Assembly (NCBI RefSeq): GCF_003633715.1
Contig: NZ_RBIE01000002.1
Coordinates: forward strand, 62,001-126,000
Direction: 5' to 3'
Origin: Thermovibrio guaymasensis
GTDB lineage: Bacteria; Aquificota; Aquificia; Desulfurobacteriales; Desulfurobacteriaceae
DNA: 64,000 nucleotides
The notes beneath the pieces were generated by a model. The model saw only the letters and a list, made by a program, of their open reading frames with translations, was not told the DNA's origin and ran no database searches. Positions within the stretch are counted from its first letter, which is position 1. Every line of letters starts with the position of its first letter. The position numbers and the translations under genes are program-made. Shown in pieces: positions 26,949-37,398 of the stretch.

Positions 26949-27922
26949 GTAAAATTATTGGGGCCTTCTTCCTAGCCCTTATTGTAATCTACCTAATAAT
27001 CTTTAAAAACTACGGTTTCACCTTAACCCAGTCTCTAATCCTCGGAATCTTCATAACCGCTGCAGCTTTCCTCCTCTATCAGTTCATCCTGAGGAAGAAA
27101 ATCTCTGTTAAACTAATACTCCTCTTTTCAGCCGGATTTTTCCTAGGCCTTTGGCTTGCAAAGGGTATAACCCTTTCCCTCTACTCTCTATTTACAAACT
27201 TCCCCTACCTTCAGGAAATTCTCTTTATAACTCTTCCATACCTCTTTGGACTGCTCGCCGTTGAAATAGGGAGGAAAAAGCCCTTAACGGAAATTTTGAA
27301 GGAGGAGAGCTCCCTCTACTGCACACCTAAAGTCCTTGACACAAGTGCAATAATAGACGGAAGGGTGTACGAAATTGCAAAACTCGGCTTTATAGAGGGA
27401 AAAATAATAGTTCCAAGGTTCGTCCTTGAAGAACTCCAGAACCTTGCAGACTCAACAGACCCGCTGGTGAGAACTAAAGGGAAAAAGGGTCTTGAGATAG
27501 TTACTAAGATCAGGACTTTAGAGAAACCTCCAGTTGAAATCTACGAAAGGGACTTTCCGTGGATTAAAGAGGTTGATACAAAACTCGTAGAACTGTGTAA
27601 GAGGCTAAAGGCAAAACTCATAACAACAGACTACAACTTAAACAAAGTGGCAACAATAAAGGGGGTAGAGATACTCAACATTAATGACCTTGCAAATGCC
27701 CTTAAACCGGTTGTGGCAGTTGGAGAAGAACTCGTAATTTTCCTAGTAAAGGAAGGAAAAGAGAAAAACCAGGCTGTTGGCTACCTTGACGACGGAACAA
27801 TGGTAGTTGTTGATAACGCAAAGCACCTTATAGGACACAAAGTTAAAGTAGCAGTAAACAACATACTCCAAACCTCAGCAGGAAAGATAATCTTTGGAAG
27901 GTTGAAAGAGGTAGTAAAGTGA
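26945..27922 (+). CDS. PIN-TRAM domain membrane protein (YacL-like)
   Basis: Four hydrophobic segments occupy the first 110 or so residues. A PIN ribonuclease domain follows, beginning VLDTSAIIDGRVYEI and carrying further acidic residues (for example TTDYNLNKVA). A C-terminal TRAM domain ends the protein (LDDGTMVVVD, then GKIIFGRL). This is the YacL layout; RNase activity is likely from the family but the RNA target is unknown. The start is GTG at 26945, overlapping carD by four bases; the stop overlaps ispD by four. Confidence 0.88.
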   Translation: MSKIIGAFFLALIVIYLIIFKNYGFTLTQSLILGIFITAAAFLLYQFILRKKISVKLILLFSAGFFLGLWLAKGITLSLYSLFTNFPYLQEILFITLPYLFGLLAVEIGRKKPLTEILKEESSLYCTPKVLDTSAIIDGRVYEIAKLGFIEGKIIVPRFVLEELQNLADSTDPLVRTKGKKGLEIVTKIRTLEKPPVEIYERDFPWIKEVDTKLVELCKRLKAKLITTDYNLNKVATIKGVEILNINDLANALKPVVAVGEELVIFLVKEGKEKNQAVGYLDDGTMVVVDNAKHLIGHKVKVAVNNILQTSAGKIIFGRLKEVVK

Positions 27923-28626
27923 GAGTTGCAGTAGTGCCGGCTGCCGGAATAGGAAGGCGGTTCGGTGGGAAGAAACAGTTTTTCAAAATAGGCGGTAGAG
28001 AGATCCTAGAGTATCCCTTAAAGGTTCTCAACAAGAGTGACCTGATAGACGGGATAATACTAGTTCTCCCTCAGGAGGATTTAAAGAGAGGAGAAGAGCT
28101 AAAGGAAAAGTTCCCAAAACTCCTTAGGGTAATTCCCGGAGGGAAGGAGAGACAAAGCTCGGTATACAGAGGGCTTCTTGCAGCAGAGGAGTTCTCTCCA
28201 AAAGAGGTTATCGTTCACGATGGAGTAAGGCCGGTAATAGAGCTTTCAACTATAAGTGACATGGTGATAGCCCTTTCAGACTACCAGTCGGACGGTATAG
28301 TTCTAGGAGTAAAGCCAAAGGAAACGGTTAAAGAGGTGGAATCACCACTAGAACCTGGAGATTTTATCGTTAAGAGGACCTTAAACAGGGATAAGCTAAT
28401 TCTGGTTCAAACTCCTCAGCTCTTTAAGTTCAGAGTTCTTCTAGAGTGCCATAAAAGGGCTGAGAAAGAGGATTTCTTTGCAACAGATGATGCAGCGCTC
28501 CTTGAGAGGTACGGATACACTGTTATATCTATTCCTGGAGACTACAGGAACTTAAAGATAACAACTCCCGAAGACCTAAAAGTTGCAGAGCTCTTTTTGA
28601 AGGAGATTGGAGCCATTCCAGATTAA
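27919..28626 (+). CDS. ispD: 2-C-methyl-D-erythritol 4-phosphate cytidylyltransferase
   Basis: IspD makes CDP-methylerythritol in the non-mevalonate isoprenoid pathway. The nucleotide-binding start VVPAAGIGRRFGGKKQFF is clear, with the later VHDGVRPVI and TDDAALLERYG motifs. It has 235 residues. The start is GTG at 27919, overlapping the PIN-TRAM gene (GTGA). IspF, often fused or adjacent, is not here. The Crp/Fnr gene follows within 20 bases. Confidence 0.95.
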   Translation: MRVAVVPAAGIGRRFGGKKQFFKIGGREILEYPLKVLNKSDLIDGIILVLPQEDLKRGEELKEKFPKLLRVIPGGKERQSSVYRGLLAAEEFSPKEVIVHDGVRPVIELSTISDMVIALSDYQSDGIVLGVKPKETVKEVESPLEPGDFIVKRTLNRDKLILVQTPQLFKFRVLLECHKRAEKEDFFATDDAALLERYGYTVISIPGDYRNLKITTPEDLKVAELFLKEIGAIPD

Positions 28627-28642
28627 TTTCCTAGGAGAGAAG

Positions 28643-29287
28643 ATGGAGCTCCTAAGAGAAGTACCCCTCTTTTCAGAACTATCCCAGGAGCAGATTAAAG
28701 AGATTACCTCAATATCCTTAGTAAAGAAGTACACAAAGAACCAAACTATCTTCTCTCCGTTTCAAAAAGGCGAATACTTCTTCATTCTAAAGAGGGGGAA
28801 AGTAAAAGTCTATAAAACCTCAAGAGATAAGGAGCAGATAATAAGAATCTTTGACAAGCCAACCATGTTTGGAGAAGCAGCAAGTTTTACCGGAAAGAAC
28901 TTTCCGGCATGGGCAGAAGCTATTGAAGACTCTGAAGTCATACTAATACCAAGGAGGGACTTCCTATCCCTCATAAAGAGGGATCCAGAAATAGGAATGA
29001 AGCTAATGTCTGTAATGGCACAGAGGCTCGTTTACCTAACTAACGTTATAGAGAGCCTGTCCCTTAAAAACGCCCTTTCAAAGATCTCCTTATACATACT
29101 GAGGAAATCTGAGGAGGAGGGGCAGGAAGTAGAGTTCAGTACAAACCTTGCAGCCATGGAGTTAGGACTTACAAAAGAAACGGTTTCCAGAATGCTCAGC
29201 AAACTCAAAGAGATGGGAATTATTGAAAAGGATAGGAACAGAATAAAGATTAAAAAGCCCCAGGCACTGAGGGAACTATCCCTTTAG
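28643..29287 (+). CDS. Crp/Fnr-family transcription regulator without Fe-S cysteines
   Basis: This 214-residue regulator has an N-terminal cyclic-nucleotide-binding fold (KGEYFFILKRGKVKVY, MFGEAASF) and a C-terminal winged helix. The recognition helix reads TKETVSRML, with the E-x-x-S-R pattern that in FNR contacts TTGAT half-sites. The protein has no cysteine at all, so it cannot carry the FNR iron-sulfur cluster; DNR/HcpR-type heme and NO sensing is one alternative. I chose ATG 28643, which has AGGAGA upstream, over a TTG at 28607. Its end overlaps the convergent ygbA gene by 12 bases. Confidence 0.88.
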   Translation: MELLREVPLFSELSQEQIKEITSISLVKKYTKNQTIFSPFQKGEYFFILKRGKVKVYKTSRDKEQIIRIFDKPTMFGEAASFTGKNFPAWAEAIEDSEVILIPRRDFLSLIKRDPEIGMKLMSVMAQRLVYLTNVIESLSLKNALSKISLYILRKSEEEGQEVEFSTNLAAMELGLTKETVSRMLSKLKEMGIIEKDRNRIKIKKPQALRELSL

Positions 29288-29593
29288 TACAGGTAGTTTC
29301 TCCCTAAGCTCATGAACTATCCACCCAAAAGGGTCGTAAATTAAAAGCCTTGGTCCACTAAAGCGCATAATCTCCCTTACTTTCTCCTTCATTAAGGGGC
29401 TGTAGCAGTGGATGGGGCACTTTTTGCAGGTGGGCTTTCTATCTCCAAAGGGACAGTTATCTAACCTTTGATAGGCGTACTTCAGTAAGTTTTGACATTG
29501 AGGGCAGAGCTCCCCCTTTTTACTTCCATGCTTCTTCCAACAGTAAATTTCAACCATCTTCCTAATAGTTTCTTTCTCTCTCTTCCTTGACAC
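29276..29593 (-). CDS. ygbA: YgbA-family protein (nitrous oxide-stimulated promoter family)
   Basis: This 105-residue cysteine-rich protein matches the YgbA/NOSP family, whose E. coli member is induced by nitric oxide. The family stretch PIHCYSP, then MRFSGPRLLIYDP, is clear, with further cysteines in LCPQC and CKKCP that may bind metal. The start is GTG at 29593 with an AGGAGGAAGG SD. The biochemical role is not established. It converges on a Crp/Fnr regulator and lies downstream of cooS on the same strand, separated by a terminator. Confidence 0.85.
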   Translation of the reverse strand: MSRKREKETIRKMVEIYCWKKHGSKKGELCPQCQNLLKYAYQRLDNCPFGDRKPTCKKCPIHCYSPLMKEKVREIMRFSGPRLLIYDPFGWIVHELREKLPVLKG

Positions 29594-29608
29594 CCTTCCT
29601 CCTAATTT

Positions 29609-29634
29609 AAAAATCCCCTCCAGGAGGAGGGGAT
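29609..29634 (-). terminator. Rho-independent terminator of cooS
   Basis: On the minus strand ATCCCCTCC and GGAGGGGAT form a 9-bp stem with a TCCT loop, followed by TTTTT. It lies 32 bases past the cooS stop and directly before the SD of ygbA, so it separates the two genes or limits read-through. Confidence 0.8.
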
Positions 29635-29665
29635 AGCTACGGGAGGGAGATAGGAGATAATATCC

Positions 29666-31606
29666 CTATATTCCAAGGAGATCTCTTTTCTTCATTATAT
29701 GCTCCTCAATTCCGTCTGCAGCCTGAACCGGATCATCACCAACGGCAATCTTACCGCCTGTAAGTCCCTCAACTTCTTCGGTTAAAAGTTTAACAACCTT
29801 ATCAGAACCTGTAACTGGTGGAACGGGGGAGATGTGGGTGTAAAGTCCCATAGCAACGGCTGAGAAACCGTCAATAACAGCCTTCTGCTCCATGTATTCA
29901 GGTGCGGTAACGGCAACAGGAAGCTGTGACGGATCTACCCCAAGGGCGTTGGCAATTGCAACAACCGTCATAATAATCCTTCCGGTATCTGTACAAGTAC
30001 CAAAGGAAAGAACCGGTGGAATTCCTAAAGCCTTACAAACTCCTGCTAACTTCGGTCCTGCATACTTATCAACTGCCTCTAGAGTTTCAAGACCGGCCTT
30101 CTGTAAACCGGCATTTCCACAACCTGCACCGATAACTAGGATATCCCTCTTTATAAGCTCCTTGGCAATCTGAACCGTCATTGAATCCTGGGGACCGTTT
30201 CCGAGGGAAGTACAGTTAACAAGGGCAACAACTCCTTTAATGTCACCGTTCTTAATAACCTCAAGTAGGGGATCAAGGGAACCACCAAGGGCATTAACGA
30301 TAGCTTCAGCAGAGAATCCAACGATGGCCTTCTGCCTAAACCTGCTAACGTCCTCCTTCTGCCTATTTCTCCTCTCCTTGAAGTTCTCAATCGCTATCTT
30401 AATTATCTCCTCAGCAATCTTAGATTCATTTCCAGGTTCATACTCAAGTCTTATGGAACCTGGAACGCCGATAATGTTTGAAACAGCAACAAGCTTAAAG
30501 TTGTACTTATCAGCATACTCCTTTAGGTTTGCAAGGGAACAGTTCATATCCATAACGAATGCGTCAACGGCACCTGTTGAAAGGAAGTACTCAATTGAAA
30601 TCCAGTTAGAAGTAAGACCTGCAAAGACATCACCACACTCTAAGCGGGCCATCATCTCCTGACCTGTTTCAATTGAACCTACAATCTTAAGCCCTTTAGC
30701 TCCTGCTTCCCTGGCCATTTGCTGGAACTTCTCATCCTGAGCCAGCTTAACGAGTGCCATTCCCACAAAAGGTTCGTGACCATTTGGGAGGATATTAACG
30801 TAGTCTGGATCTAGAACGCCAAAGTCAACTGTACACTCGTGAGGATTTGGAGTTCCGTAGAGGGCATCTTGAATCATTTCAAGGGGAACAAGAGCTCCAA
30901 AGGCTGAAGCAACACCGTTCCTCAGTGCTGCAAGGGCAAGGCTGATATAATCTCCGTCAATGTTTGTCATTGAGCGGGCAACAGAGTCAACAAGCTCGTT
31001 CATAGGTCCTTTAGGCATAATACCTAACCTTTTAAAGACCTCCTTCCTGCTCTCAGGAGCTAGTTTCTCTACGAAAACAGAGGTTTTATTCTCCGCTAAG
31101 CTCTTTAAAACCCCCTCTGCAACAGCTTCTGCCCTCTTATCAAGAGGAAGTGAAGTATCAACTCCTAAAACTTGAGCCAGGGCATCTATCTTTGAAGGAT
31201 CCTTAATCTCATAAACTGTGTTACCCTTTGCAGTCTCAAGGAGAGTAAGGGCCGCCTCTCTACAGTGGTAGGTATAGGCAGCAAGTCCCATGTTGGCCTT
31301 AATGAGCATGTTCCTCATAACTATACCGTGGGCGTCAATACCACAAACTCCTCTGGGAGTCTTTGAAGTTATACGGCAGGGACCCATTGAACAGAGTTGA
31401 CATGAAACCCCTTCCTTACAGAACTTACACCTTACCTGTTCCATTGCCTCAAATCTGTCTGCAACGTTTGAAAGGCCCGCCTCTTTAACTTTGGTGTACA
31501 TGTAGTTAACGCTTTCGTGGAAAGAGGGCATCTTAATGCCTATCTCCTTAGAAAGGCCTTCTGGCTTCTTTTCGTTGTTCTCGCCTTTTTTGAAGAATCC
31601 GAACAT
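29666..31606 (-). CDS. cooS: Anaerobic carbon monoxide dehydrogenase catalytic subunit
   Basis: CooS oxidises CO to CO2, or the reverse, at a Ni-Fe-S C-cluster. The 646-residue protein has the six expected C-cluster ligands: His in NGHEPF and Cys in ARLECGD, MNCSLA, VNCTSL, GAGCGNAG and GTCTDTGR. N-terminal cysteines at 60, 63, 69, 72, 77 and 88 supply the D- and B-clusters. Cys60-x2-Cys63 is the CX2C D-cluster spacing known from the Desulfovibrio enzyme, which carries a [2Fe-2S] cluster. No cooF ferredoxin, Ni-insertion gene or acetyl-CoA synthase is adjacent. An FNR-like box lies 61 bases upstream. Confidence 0.96.
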   Translation of the reverse strand: MFGFFKKGENNEKKPEGLSKEIGIKMPSFHESVNYMYTKVKEAGLSNVADRFEAMEQVRCKFCKEGVSCQLCSMGPCRITSKTPRGVCGIDAHGIVMRNMLIKANMGLAAYTYHCREAALTLLETAKGNTVYEIKDPSKIDALAQVLGVDTSLPLDKRAEAVAEGVLKSLAENKTSVFVEKLAPESRKEVFKRLGIMPKGPMNELVDSVARSMTNIDGDYISLALAALRNGVASAFGALVPLEMIQDALYGTPNPHECTVDFGVLDPDYVNILPNGHEPFVGMALVKLAQDEKFQQMAREAGAKGLKIVGSIETGQEMMARLECGDVFAGLTSNWISIEYFLSTGAVDAFVMDMNCSLANLKEYADKYNFKLVAVSNIIGVPGSIRLEYEPGNESKIAEEIIKIAIENFKERRNRQKEDVSRFRQKAIVGFSAEAIVNALGGSLDPLLEVIKNGDIKGVVALVNCTSLGNGPQDSMTVQIAKELIKRDILVIGAGCGNAGLQKAGLETLEAVDKYAGPKLAGVCKALGIPPVLSFGTCTDTGRIIMTVVAIANALGVDPSQLPVAVTAPEYMEQKAVIDGFSAVAMGLYTHISPVPPVTGSDKVVKLLTEEVEGLTGGKIAVGDDPVQAADGIEEHIMKKRDLLGI

Positions 31607-31667
31607 CTTTACCTCCTGAAATTTCTGTTTGCACTTTTTAGTTTAAATGGAGGTAGCCGAAATATCC

Positions 31668-31681
31668 TTGACCTAAATCAA
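31668..31681. promoter_or_regulatory. FNR-type operator between cooS and the NifX-like gene
   Basis: TTGACCTAAATCAA differs from the FNR consensus TTGAT-N4-ATCAA at one position. It is almost exactly centred between the divergent starts, 61 bases from the cooS ATG and 62 from the NifX-like ATG. The Crp/Fnr protein encoded 2.4 kb away has the matching recognition residues. Binding is inferred. Confidence 0.55.
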
Positions 31682-31743
31682 AAGAAGGACATTATTTAAA
31701 TAGAGTTTAAATTTGAATTTAAGAATTAAATTAGGAGGCTAAA

Positions 31744-32106
31744 ATGAAGATAGCAGTTCCCGTCCTTGAAACTGAAGTTAAAGGAAGGAGATTAATAAAC
31801 GCTCACTTTGGAAAATCAAACTTCTTTGCGATTGTTGATACAGAAACGGGAGAAGTTGAATTTGTGAAAAACCCAGCAAACAACGTTCAAAGGGGAAGGG
31901 GAATGCAAATTGCCCAAATGCTGAAAGAAAAGGGCGTCAAAGCTGTTTTAGTTAAAGAGATTGGAGCAGGTGCCTTTGACAAACTAAAGAACGTTGCAGG
32001 AATAGAAGTTTACTTAGTCCCAACGGTAGTTAAGTTCCTTGATGAAGCAGTTAACCTGTTTAAAGAAGGGAAACTCACGGAGCTCTCAGAACCTAACGAA
32101 GGTTAA
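31744..32106 (+). CDS. NifB/NifX-like dinitrogenase cofactor-family protein
   Basis: This 120-residue protein is a stand-alone NifX/NafY-type domain (PF02579 family), which in nitrogen fixers binds iron-molybdenum cofactor intermediates. The pattern IAVPVLE, AHFGKSNFFAI and KGVKAVLVKEIGAGAF fits. No nif gene lies here, and such orphans are common in anaerobes with unknown metal-cluster roles. The ATG has an AGGAGG SD. It diverges from cooS with a shared FNR-like box, so a link to CO dehydrogenase metal handling is possible but unproven. Confidence 0.85.
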   Translation: MKIAVPVLETEVKGRRLINAHFGKSNFFAIVDTETGEVEFVKNPANNVQRGRGMQIAQMLKEKGVKAVLVKEIGAGAFDKLKNVAGIEVYLVPTVVKFLDEAVNLFKEGKLTELSEPNEG

Positions 32107-32110
32107 AAGA

Positions 32111-32128
32111 GCCCCCACCCCAGGGGGC
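32111..32128 (+). terminator. Hairpin after NifX-like gene
   Basis: GCCCCC-ACCCCA-GGGGGC is a 6-bp all-GC stem five bases after the stop. No T-tract follows, so termination may be partial. The remaining bases to 32211 hold no gene I can support. Confidence 0.5.
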
Positions 32129-32211
32129 AGCCCAAATTTAGAGGAGGGAGAGATGGAGCATCTGGGTTGGGAATAATATACCAGTAGTCCTCAGATGGCA
32201 AGTCCTCTACA

Positions 32212-32913
32212 TCAAACGGGAACTTCCCCAATAACTCTAACTTCACCGCTTAGAGGGTGAAGGGAAAGGTTAAAGGCAAAGAACTCTACCCCTGAAGCTT
32301 TGGCCCTCTCAAAAGCTTCGCTAAAGGCAGGGTCTGTTTTTGAGTTTGGACGGAGCTCTGAACACCTCCTAAAGGCCAAGAAGAGAACTCCCGCCCTGTA
32401 GCCCTTCCTTTTAAGTGCAATTAACTCCTCAAGGTGCTTCCTTCCCCTCTCTGTTGGAGCATCGGGAAATAGGCAGGTTCCGTTAACTACCAAATTGCAC
32501 CCTTTAACTTCAAGATAGAAGTCCTTATCAATTAAAAAGTCTATTCGGCTCTTTCCTACCTTAACTTCCCTTAAGACCTCTTTAGGTCTAAAGCCTAAGT
32601 AACCCTTTTCTATCAGCCTTTGAGCAATCTTTGAGTGAACCTGAGTGTTTATTAAGATCCACTCATAAGACTTCTTAACGGCAACAACTTTATAGTCAAG
32701 CTTCCCCTTGGGGTTTGGAGCAAGAAGGAGAGGAGAGGAAGGAGTCAGGAGCTCCCTCAATCTCCCCGTATCTGAAAGGTGAGCTTTTTTAAGCTCGTCC
32801 CCTACCTTCACCAGCACAACGAAGCGATTTAACCTCTCTACGAAAGTTCCGGTTAAGAGCTCCCCAAACTCCTCCTTAAGGTCTAAAAGTTTAAAGGGAC
32901 TTTTGAACCTCAA
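32212..32913 (-). CDS. sfsA: SfsA family protein (putative DNA/RNA nuclease)
   Basis: SfsA was named for sugar fermentation stimulation in E. coli; the C-terminal part has a PD-(D/E)XK-type nuclease fold. The family motifs HLSDTGRLRELL near residue 45, then SRIDFLI, YLEVKGCNLV and FPDAPTERG are all visible. The last of these ends the nuclease motif block. It has 233 residues, the normal length. The start is TTG at 32913, inside the end of the phosphatase gene, a 23-base overlap suggesting coupling. Confidence 0.93.
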   Translation of the reverse strand: MRFKSPFKLLDLKEEFGELLTGTFVERLNRFVVLVKVGDELKKAHLSDTGRLRELLTPSSPLLLAPNPKGKLDYKVVAVKKSYEWILINTQVHSKIAQRLIEKGYLGFRPKEVLREVKVGKSRIDFLIDKDFYLEVKGCNLVVNGTCLFPDAPTERGRKHLEELIALKRKGYRAGVLFLAFRRCSELRPNSKTDPAFSEAFERAKASGVEFFAFNLSLHPLSGEVRVIGEVPV

Positions 32914-33538
32914 AGTCTATTTCCTTTCCAAGGTGACCTGTAGCGTTTGCAACGTGAACAATAACCTTCTTAGTCTCAGGATGATACTCAAGGACCGTAA
33001 TTCCACAGTTTGCCTGCTTAAATGCCCAGAACTTATCAAGGTCTGTTCCAAGGAGATAACACATAAGGACTTTGTTGGTAGCATCGTGACCGACTATAAT
33101 AATCAAATCCTCATCGGAATGTTTACTAACAACTTCCTCAAAAGCCTTTACAGCCCTATCGTAAACGTCCTTTAAAGATTCCCCTTCCGGCATTTTAACT
33201 TGACTTGGCTTCTCCCTCCAGAGCTTTAAAAGTTCTGGATACTTCTCCTCAACTTCACTTGCAAGCATTCCTTCCCACTGGCCGTGGTCAATCTCCTTAA
33301 AGCCCTCCTTAACCTGAACTTCTAAACCGTGGTGCTTTGCAATTTCAGATGCAGTATCCTTACACCTTGAAAGAGGGCTTGAATAGACAGCCTTAACGGG
33401 GAAATCCTTTAGAGCTTCCCCAACTTTCCTTGCCTGTTCCCTTCCCTCCTCGTTTAAAGGGATGTCCATCTTTCCCTGATACCTGCCTTCTGCATTCCAA
33501 ACGGTCTTACCGTGTCTAACAAGTATTACCTTTGGCAT
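32891..33538 (-). CDS. Histidine phosphatase (phosphoglycerate mutase-like)
   Basis: This 215-residue enzyme belongs to the histidine phosphatase branch. The phospho-acceptor motif is LVRHGKTVWNAEGRYQG, with a second arginine motif YSSPLSRCKDTA and the second histidine in IIVGHDATNK. Residue pattern and length fit broad-specificity phosphatases such as PhoE or CobC rather than glycolytic GpmA. The substrate is not inferable. The ATG has a good AGGAGAGGTG SD. It is transcribed with sfsA and follows nfnB by 13 bases. Confidence 0.88.
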   Translation of the reverse strand: MPKVILVRHGKTVWNAEGRYQGKMDIPLNEEGREQARKVGEALKDFPVKAVYSSPLSRCKDTASEIAKHHGLEVQVKEGFKEIDHGQWEGMLASEVEEKYPELLKLWREKPSQVKMPEGESLKDVYDRAVKAFEEVVSKHSDEDLIIIVGHDATNKVLMCYLLGTDLDKFWAFKQANCGITVLEYHPETKKVIVHVANATGHLGKEIDFEVQKSL

Positions 33539-33551
33539 TTCACCTCTCCTC

Positions 33552-35809
<2,258 letters not shown>

Positions 35810-35822
35810 TGCACACCTCAAG

Positions 35823-35831
35823 TTTTACAAA
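35823..35831. repeat. TTTTACAAA copy near nfnA start
   Basis: A single TTTTACAAA lies just upstream of the nfnA SD. The same nonamer occurs as an inverted pair at 35903-35931 in the same intergenic region, with the two forward copies exactly 80 bases apart. This suggests, but does not prove, a shared regulator for the divergent genes. Confidence 0.3.
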
Positions 35832-35902
35832 TTTTCCGAGTATCTTAACACGATTCATTGATTTATTAATTTTATTATAAAGTAACAAAGATTTTAGAAC
35901 TT

Positions 35903-35931
35903 TTTTACAAATTTTTAACAAGTTTGTAAAA
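35903..35931. promoter_or_regulatory. TTTTACAAA-N11-TTTGTAAAA inverted repeat
   Basis: This 9-bp inverted repeat overlaps the -35 element of the forward promoter, where a repressor would block polymerase. With the extra copy at 35823 it makes three copies in one divergent intergenic region. The regulator is unknown. Confidence 0.45.
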
Positions 35932-35943
35932 TTTAGCTATAAA
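35915..35943 (+). promoter_or_regulatory. Sigma-70-type promoter of the NfnB paralogue
   Basis: TTAACA (35915-35920) and TATAAA (35938-35943) are separated by 17 bases. The start codon at 35962 follows after a CAGGAGGA SD. The -35 lies inside the inverted repeat at 35903-35931. Confidence 0.5.
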
Positions 35944-35961
35944 ACTTCCAGGAGGAAGGTA

Positions 35962-37395
35962 ATGAAGAAAAGGCTTGACAGATGGATGGATAGGATGCCA
36001 ATGCCGGTTCTTCCACCAAACGTTAGAAAGAGGGTCTTCAATGAGTACGTTCTAGGCTACGGCCACACAGCCGCAAAGGATGAGTCTCTAAGGTGTTTAC
36101 TCTGTAAGACTCCAACGTGCATGGACTCATGTCCCGTAAACAGCAGAATACCTGAGTGGATTGAGGCAATTCAAAAAGAGAAGGTTAAAGAGGGATATAA
36201 GATCTTGAGAGAGAGAAACCCTTTTAGCTCCGTGTGTGGGAGGGTTTGTCCTCAGGAGAGACTGTGTGAAAGTAGCTGTATTCTCTTAAGGAGAAAAGAC
36301 GGGGAATCAGTGGCTATAGGTGGCCTTGAAAGGTTTATAGCAGATAACGTGAGAATGTACGGAAACAGCTGGGTTGATGAAAAAGAGTGTGAAGATACAG
36401 GAAAAAAAGTAGCCATAATAGGTGGAGGACCTGCAGGCCTTTCAGCTGCATACTTCTTAGCAAAGAAGGGACATAGAGTAACGATTTTTGAAGCCCTGCC
36501 TTACCTTGGTGGAGTTATGAGGTACGGAATTCCTGAGCCCAGACTTCCAAGGGAAGCCCTTGATTGGGACATAAACCTGATACTGAACCTAGGAGTTGAG
36601 GTAAAGACAAATACGGTTGTAGGAGAGGATATCAGTCTAGATGAAATAAGGAAGAACTTTGACGCTGTCTTTATAGCAGTAGGCTCTGGAAGGGGAAAGA
36701 AGATGAATATTCCCGGAGCAGACCTAAAAGGGTGCTACTCGGCAATCGGCTTTCTAATGAAAGTTAATACTGGAGAGGTCCATCCCCTCCTTGCACCTGA
36801 TAGAGAGGTGGAGCTCCCCCAAGGTAAGAGGGTAGTAGTTGTCGGAGGAGGCTTTACAGCTGTAGACTGTGCCATTGTAGCAGTAAGGCTTGGAAATGAA
36901 GTAGAGATAGTTTACCGGAGGACCAAAGACTCATCCTCTGCAAGGGAAGACGAGTGGGAGATGCTTGAGGAAGAGGGAGTTAAAATAAACTGGCTAACTC
37001 AGCCCATTGAAGTTATAGGAAACGAGGAAGGAAAGGTTAAGGCAATTAAGTGCATAAAGATGAAACTGATTCCACAGGAAGGTAGAAGACCAAAAGTTGA
37101 ACCGATTGAAGGAAGCGAGTTTGAGATACCCTGTGACGTTATAGTATTTGCCGTTGGTCAGGGAGATAACCCAGTTGCCTATAAAGACGTTGAAGGACTT
37201 AAGATTGATAAGTGGAACAACCTTTCAACTGTAGATGAAGAGTTCAGGACAAACGTTGAGGGAATCTGGGCAGGTGGAGACGTAGTTAACGGAGGAGACT
37301 TGGTAGTAACTGCGATAAAGCACGCCCAAGTTGCATCAAGGTCAATCCACAAGTATTTGACAACCGGGAAGTGGGAATATAAGGAAGAAAAGTAA
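35962..37395 (+). CDS. GltD/NfnB-like NAD(P) oxidoreductase (second copy)
   Basis: This 477-residue paralogue of the nfnB product has the same layout. [4Fe-4S] cysteines are at 45, 48, 53, 57 and at 92, 96, 102, 106. An FAD fold (AIIGGGPAGLSAAY) and an NAD(P) fold (VVGGGFTAVDCA) follow, and the end carries WAGGDVVNGGDLVV. It could be the small subunit of glutamate synthase, whose large subunit is not in the window, or a stand-alone oxidoreductase. It diverges from nfnA across 152 bases and ends at a bidirectional hairpin. Confidence 0.85.
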   Translation: MKKRLDRWMDRMPMPVLPPNVRKRVFNEYVLGYGHTAAKDESLRCLLCKTPTCMDSCPVNSRIPEWIEAIQKEKVKEGYKILRERNPFSSVCGRVCPQERLCESSCILLRRKDGESVAIGGLERFIADNVRMYGNSWVDEKECEDTGKKVAIIGGGPAGLSAAYFLAKKGHRVTIFEALPYLGGVMRYGIPEPRLPREALDWDINLILNLGVEVKTNTVVGEDISLDEIRKNFDAVFIAVGSGRGKKMNIPGADLKGCYSAIGFLMKVNTGEVHPLLAPDREVELPQGKRVVVVGGGFTAVDCAIVAVRLGNEVEIVYRRTKDSSSAREDEWEMLEEEGVKINWLTQPIEVIGNEEGKVKAIKCIKMKLIPQEGRRPKVEPIEGSEFEIPCDVIVFAVGQGDNPVAYKDVEGLKIDKWNNLSTVDEEFRTNVEGIWAGGDVVNGGDLVVTAIKHAQVASRSIHKYLTTGKWEYKEEK

Positions 37396-37398
37396 TTA

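Noticed and set aside
30240-30662. 140-codon open frame opposite cooS, and other antisense frames opposite glyA (18806-19138)
   Set aside because: These mirror conserved coding sequence with catalytic motifs on the real strand, so they are shadows of it.
32153-32176. Seven-codon open frame (MEHLGWE) with a strong GAGGAGGG SD after the NifX-like gene
   Set aside because: It is too short to support as a gene and no downstream gene on that strand could be regulated by it as a leader; it may be a decayed coding remnant. I cannot tell.
35868-35882. TTGATTTATTAATTT as a second FNR box in the nfnA region
   Set aside because: Only one half-site (TTGAT) fits; the other half does not match ATCAA.
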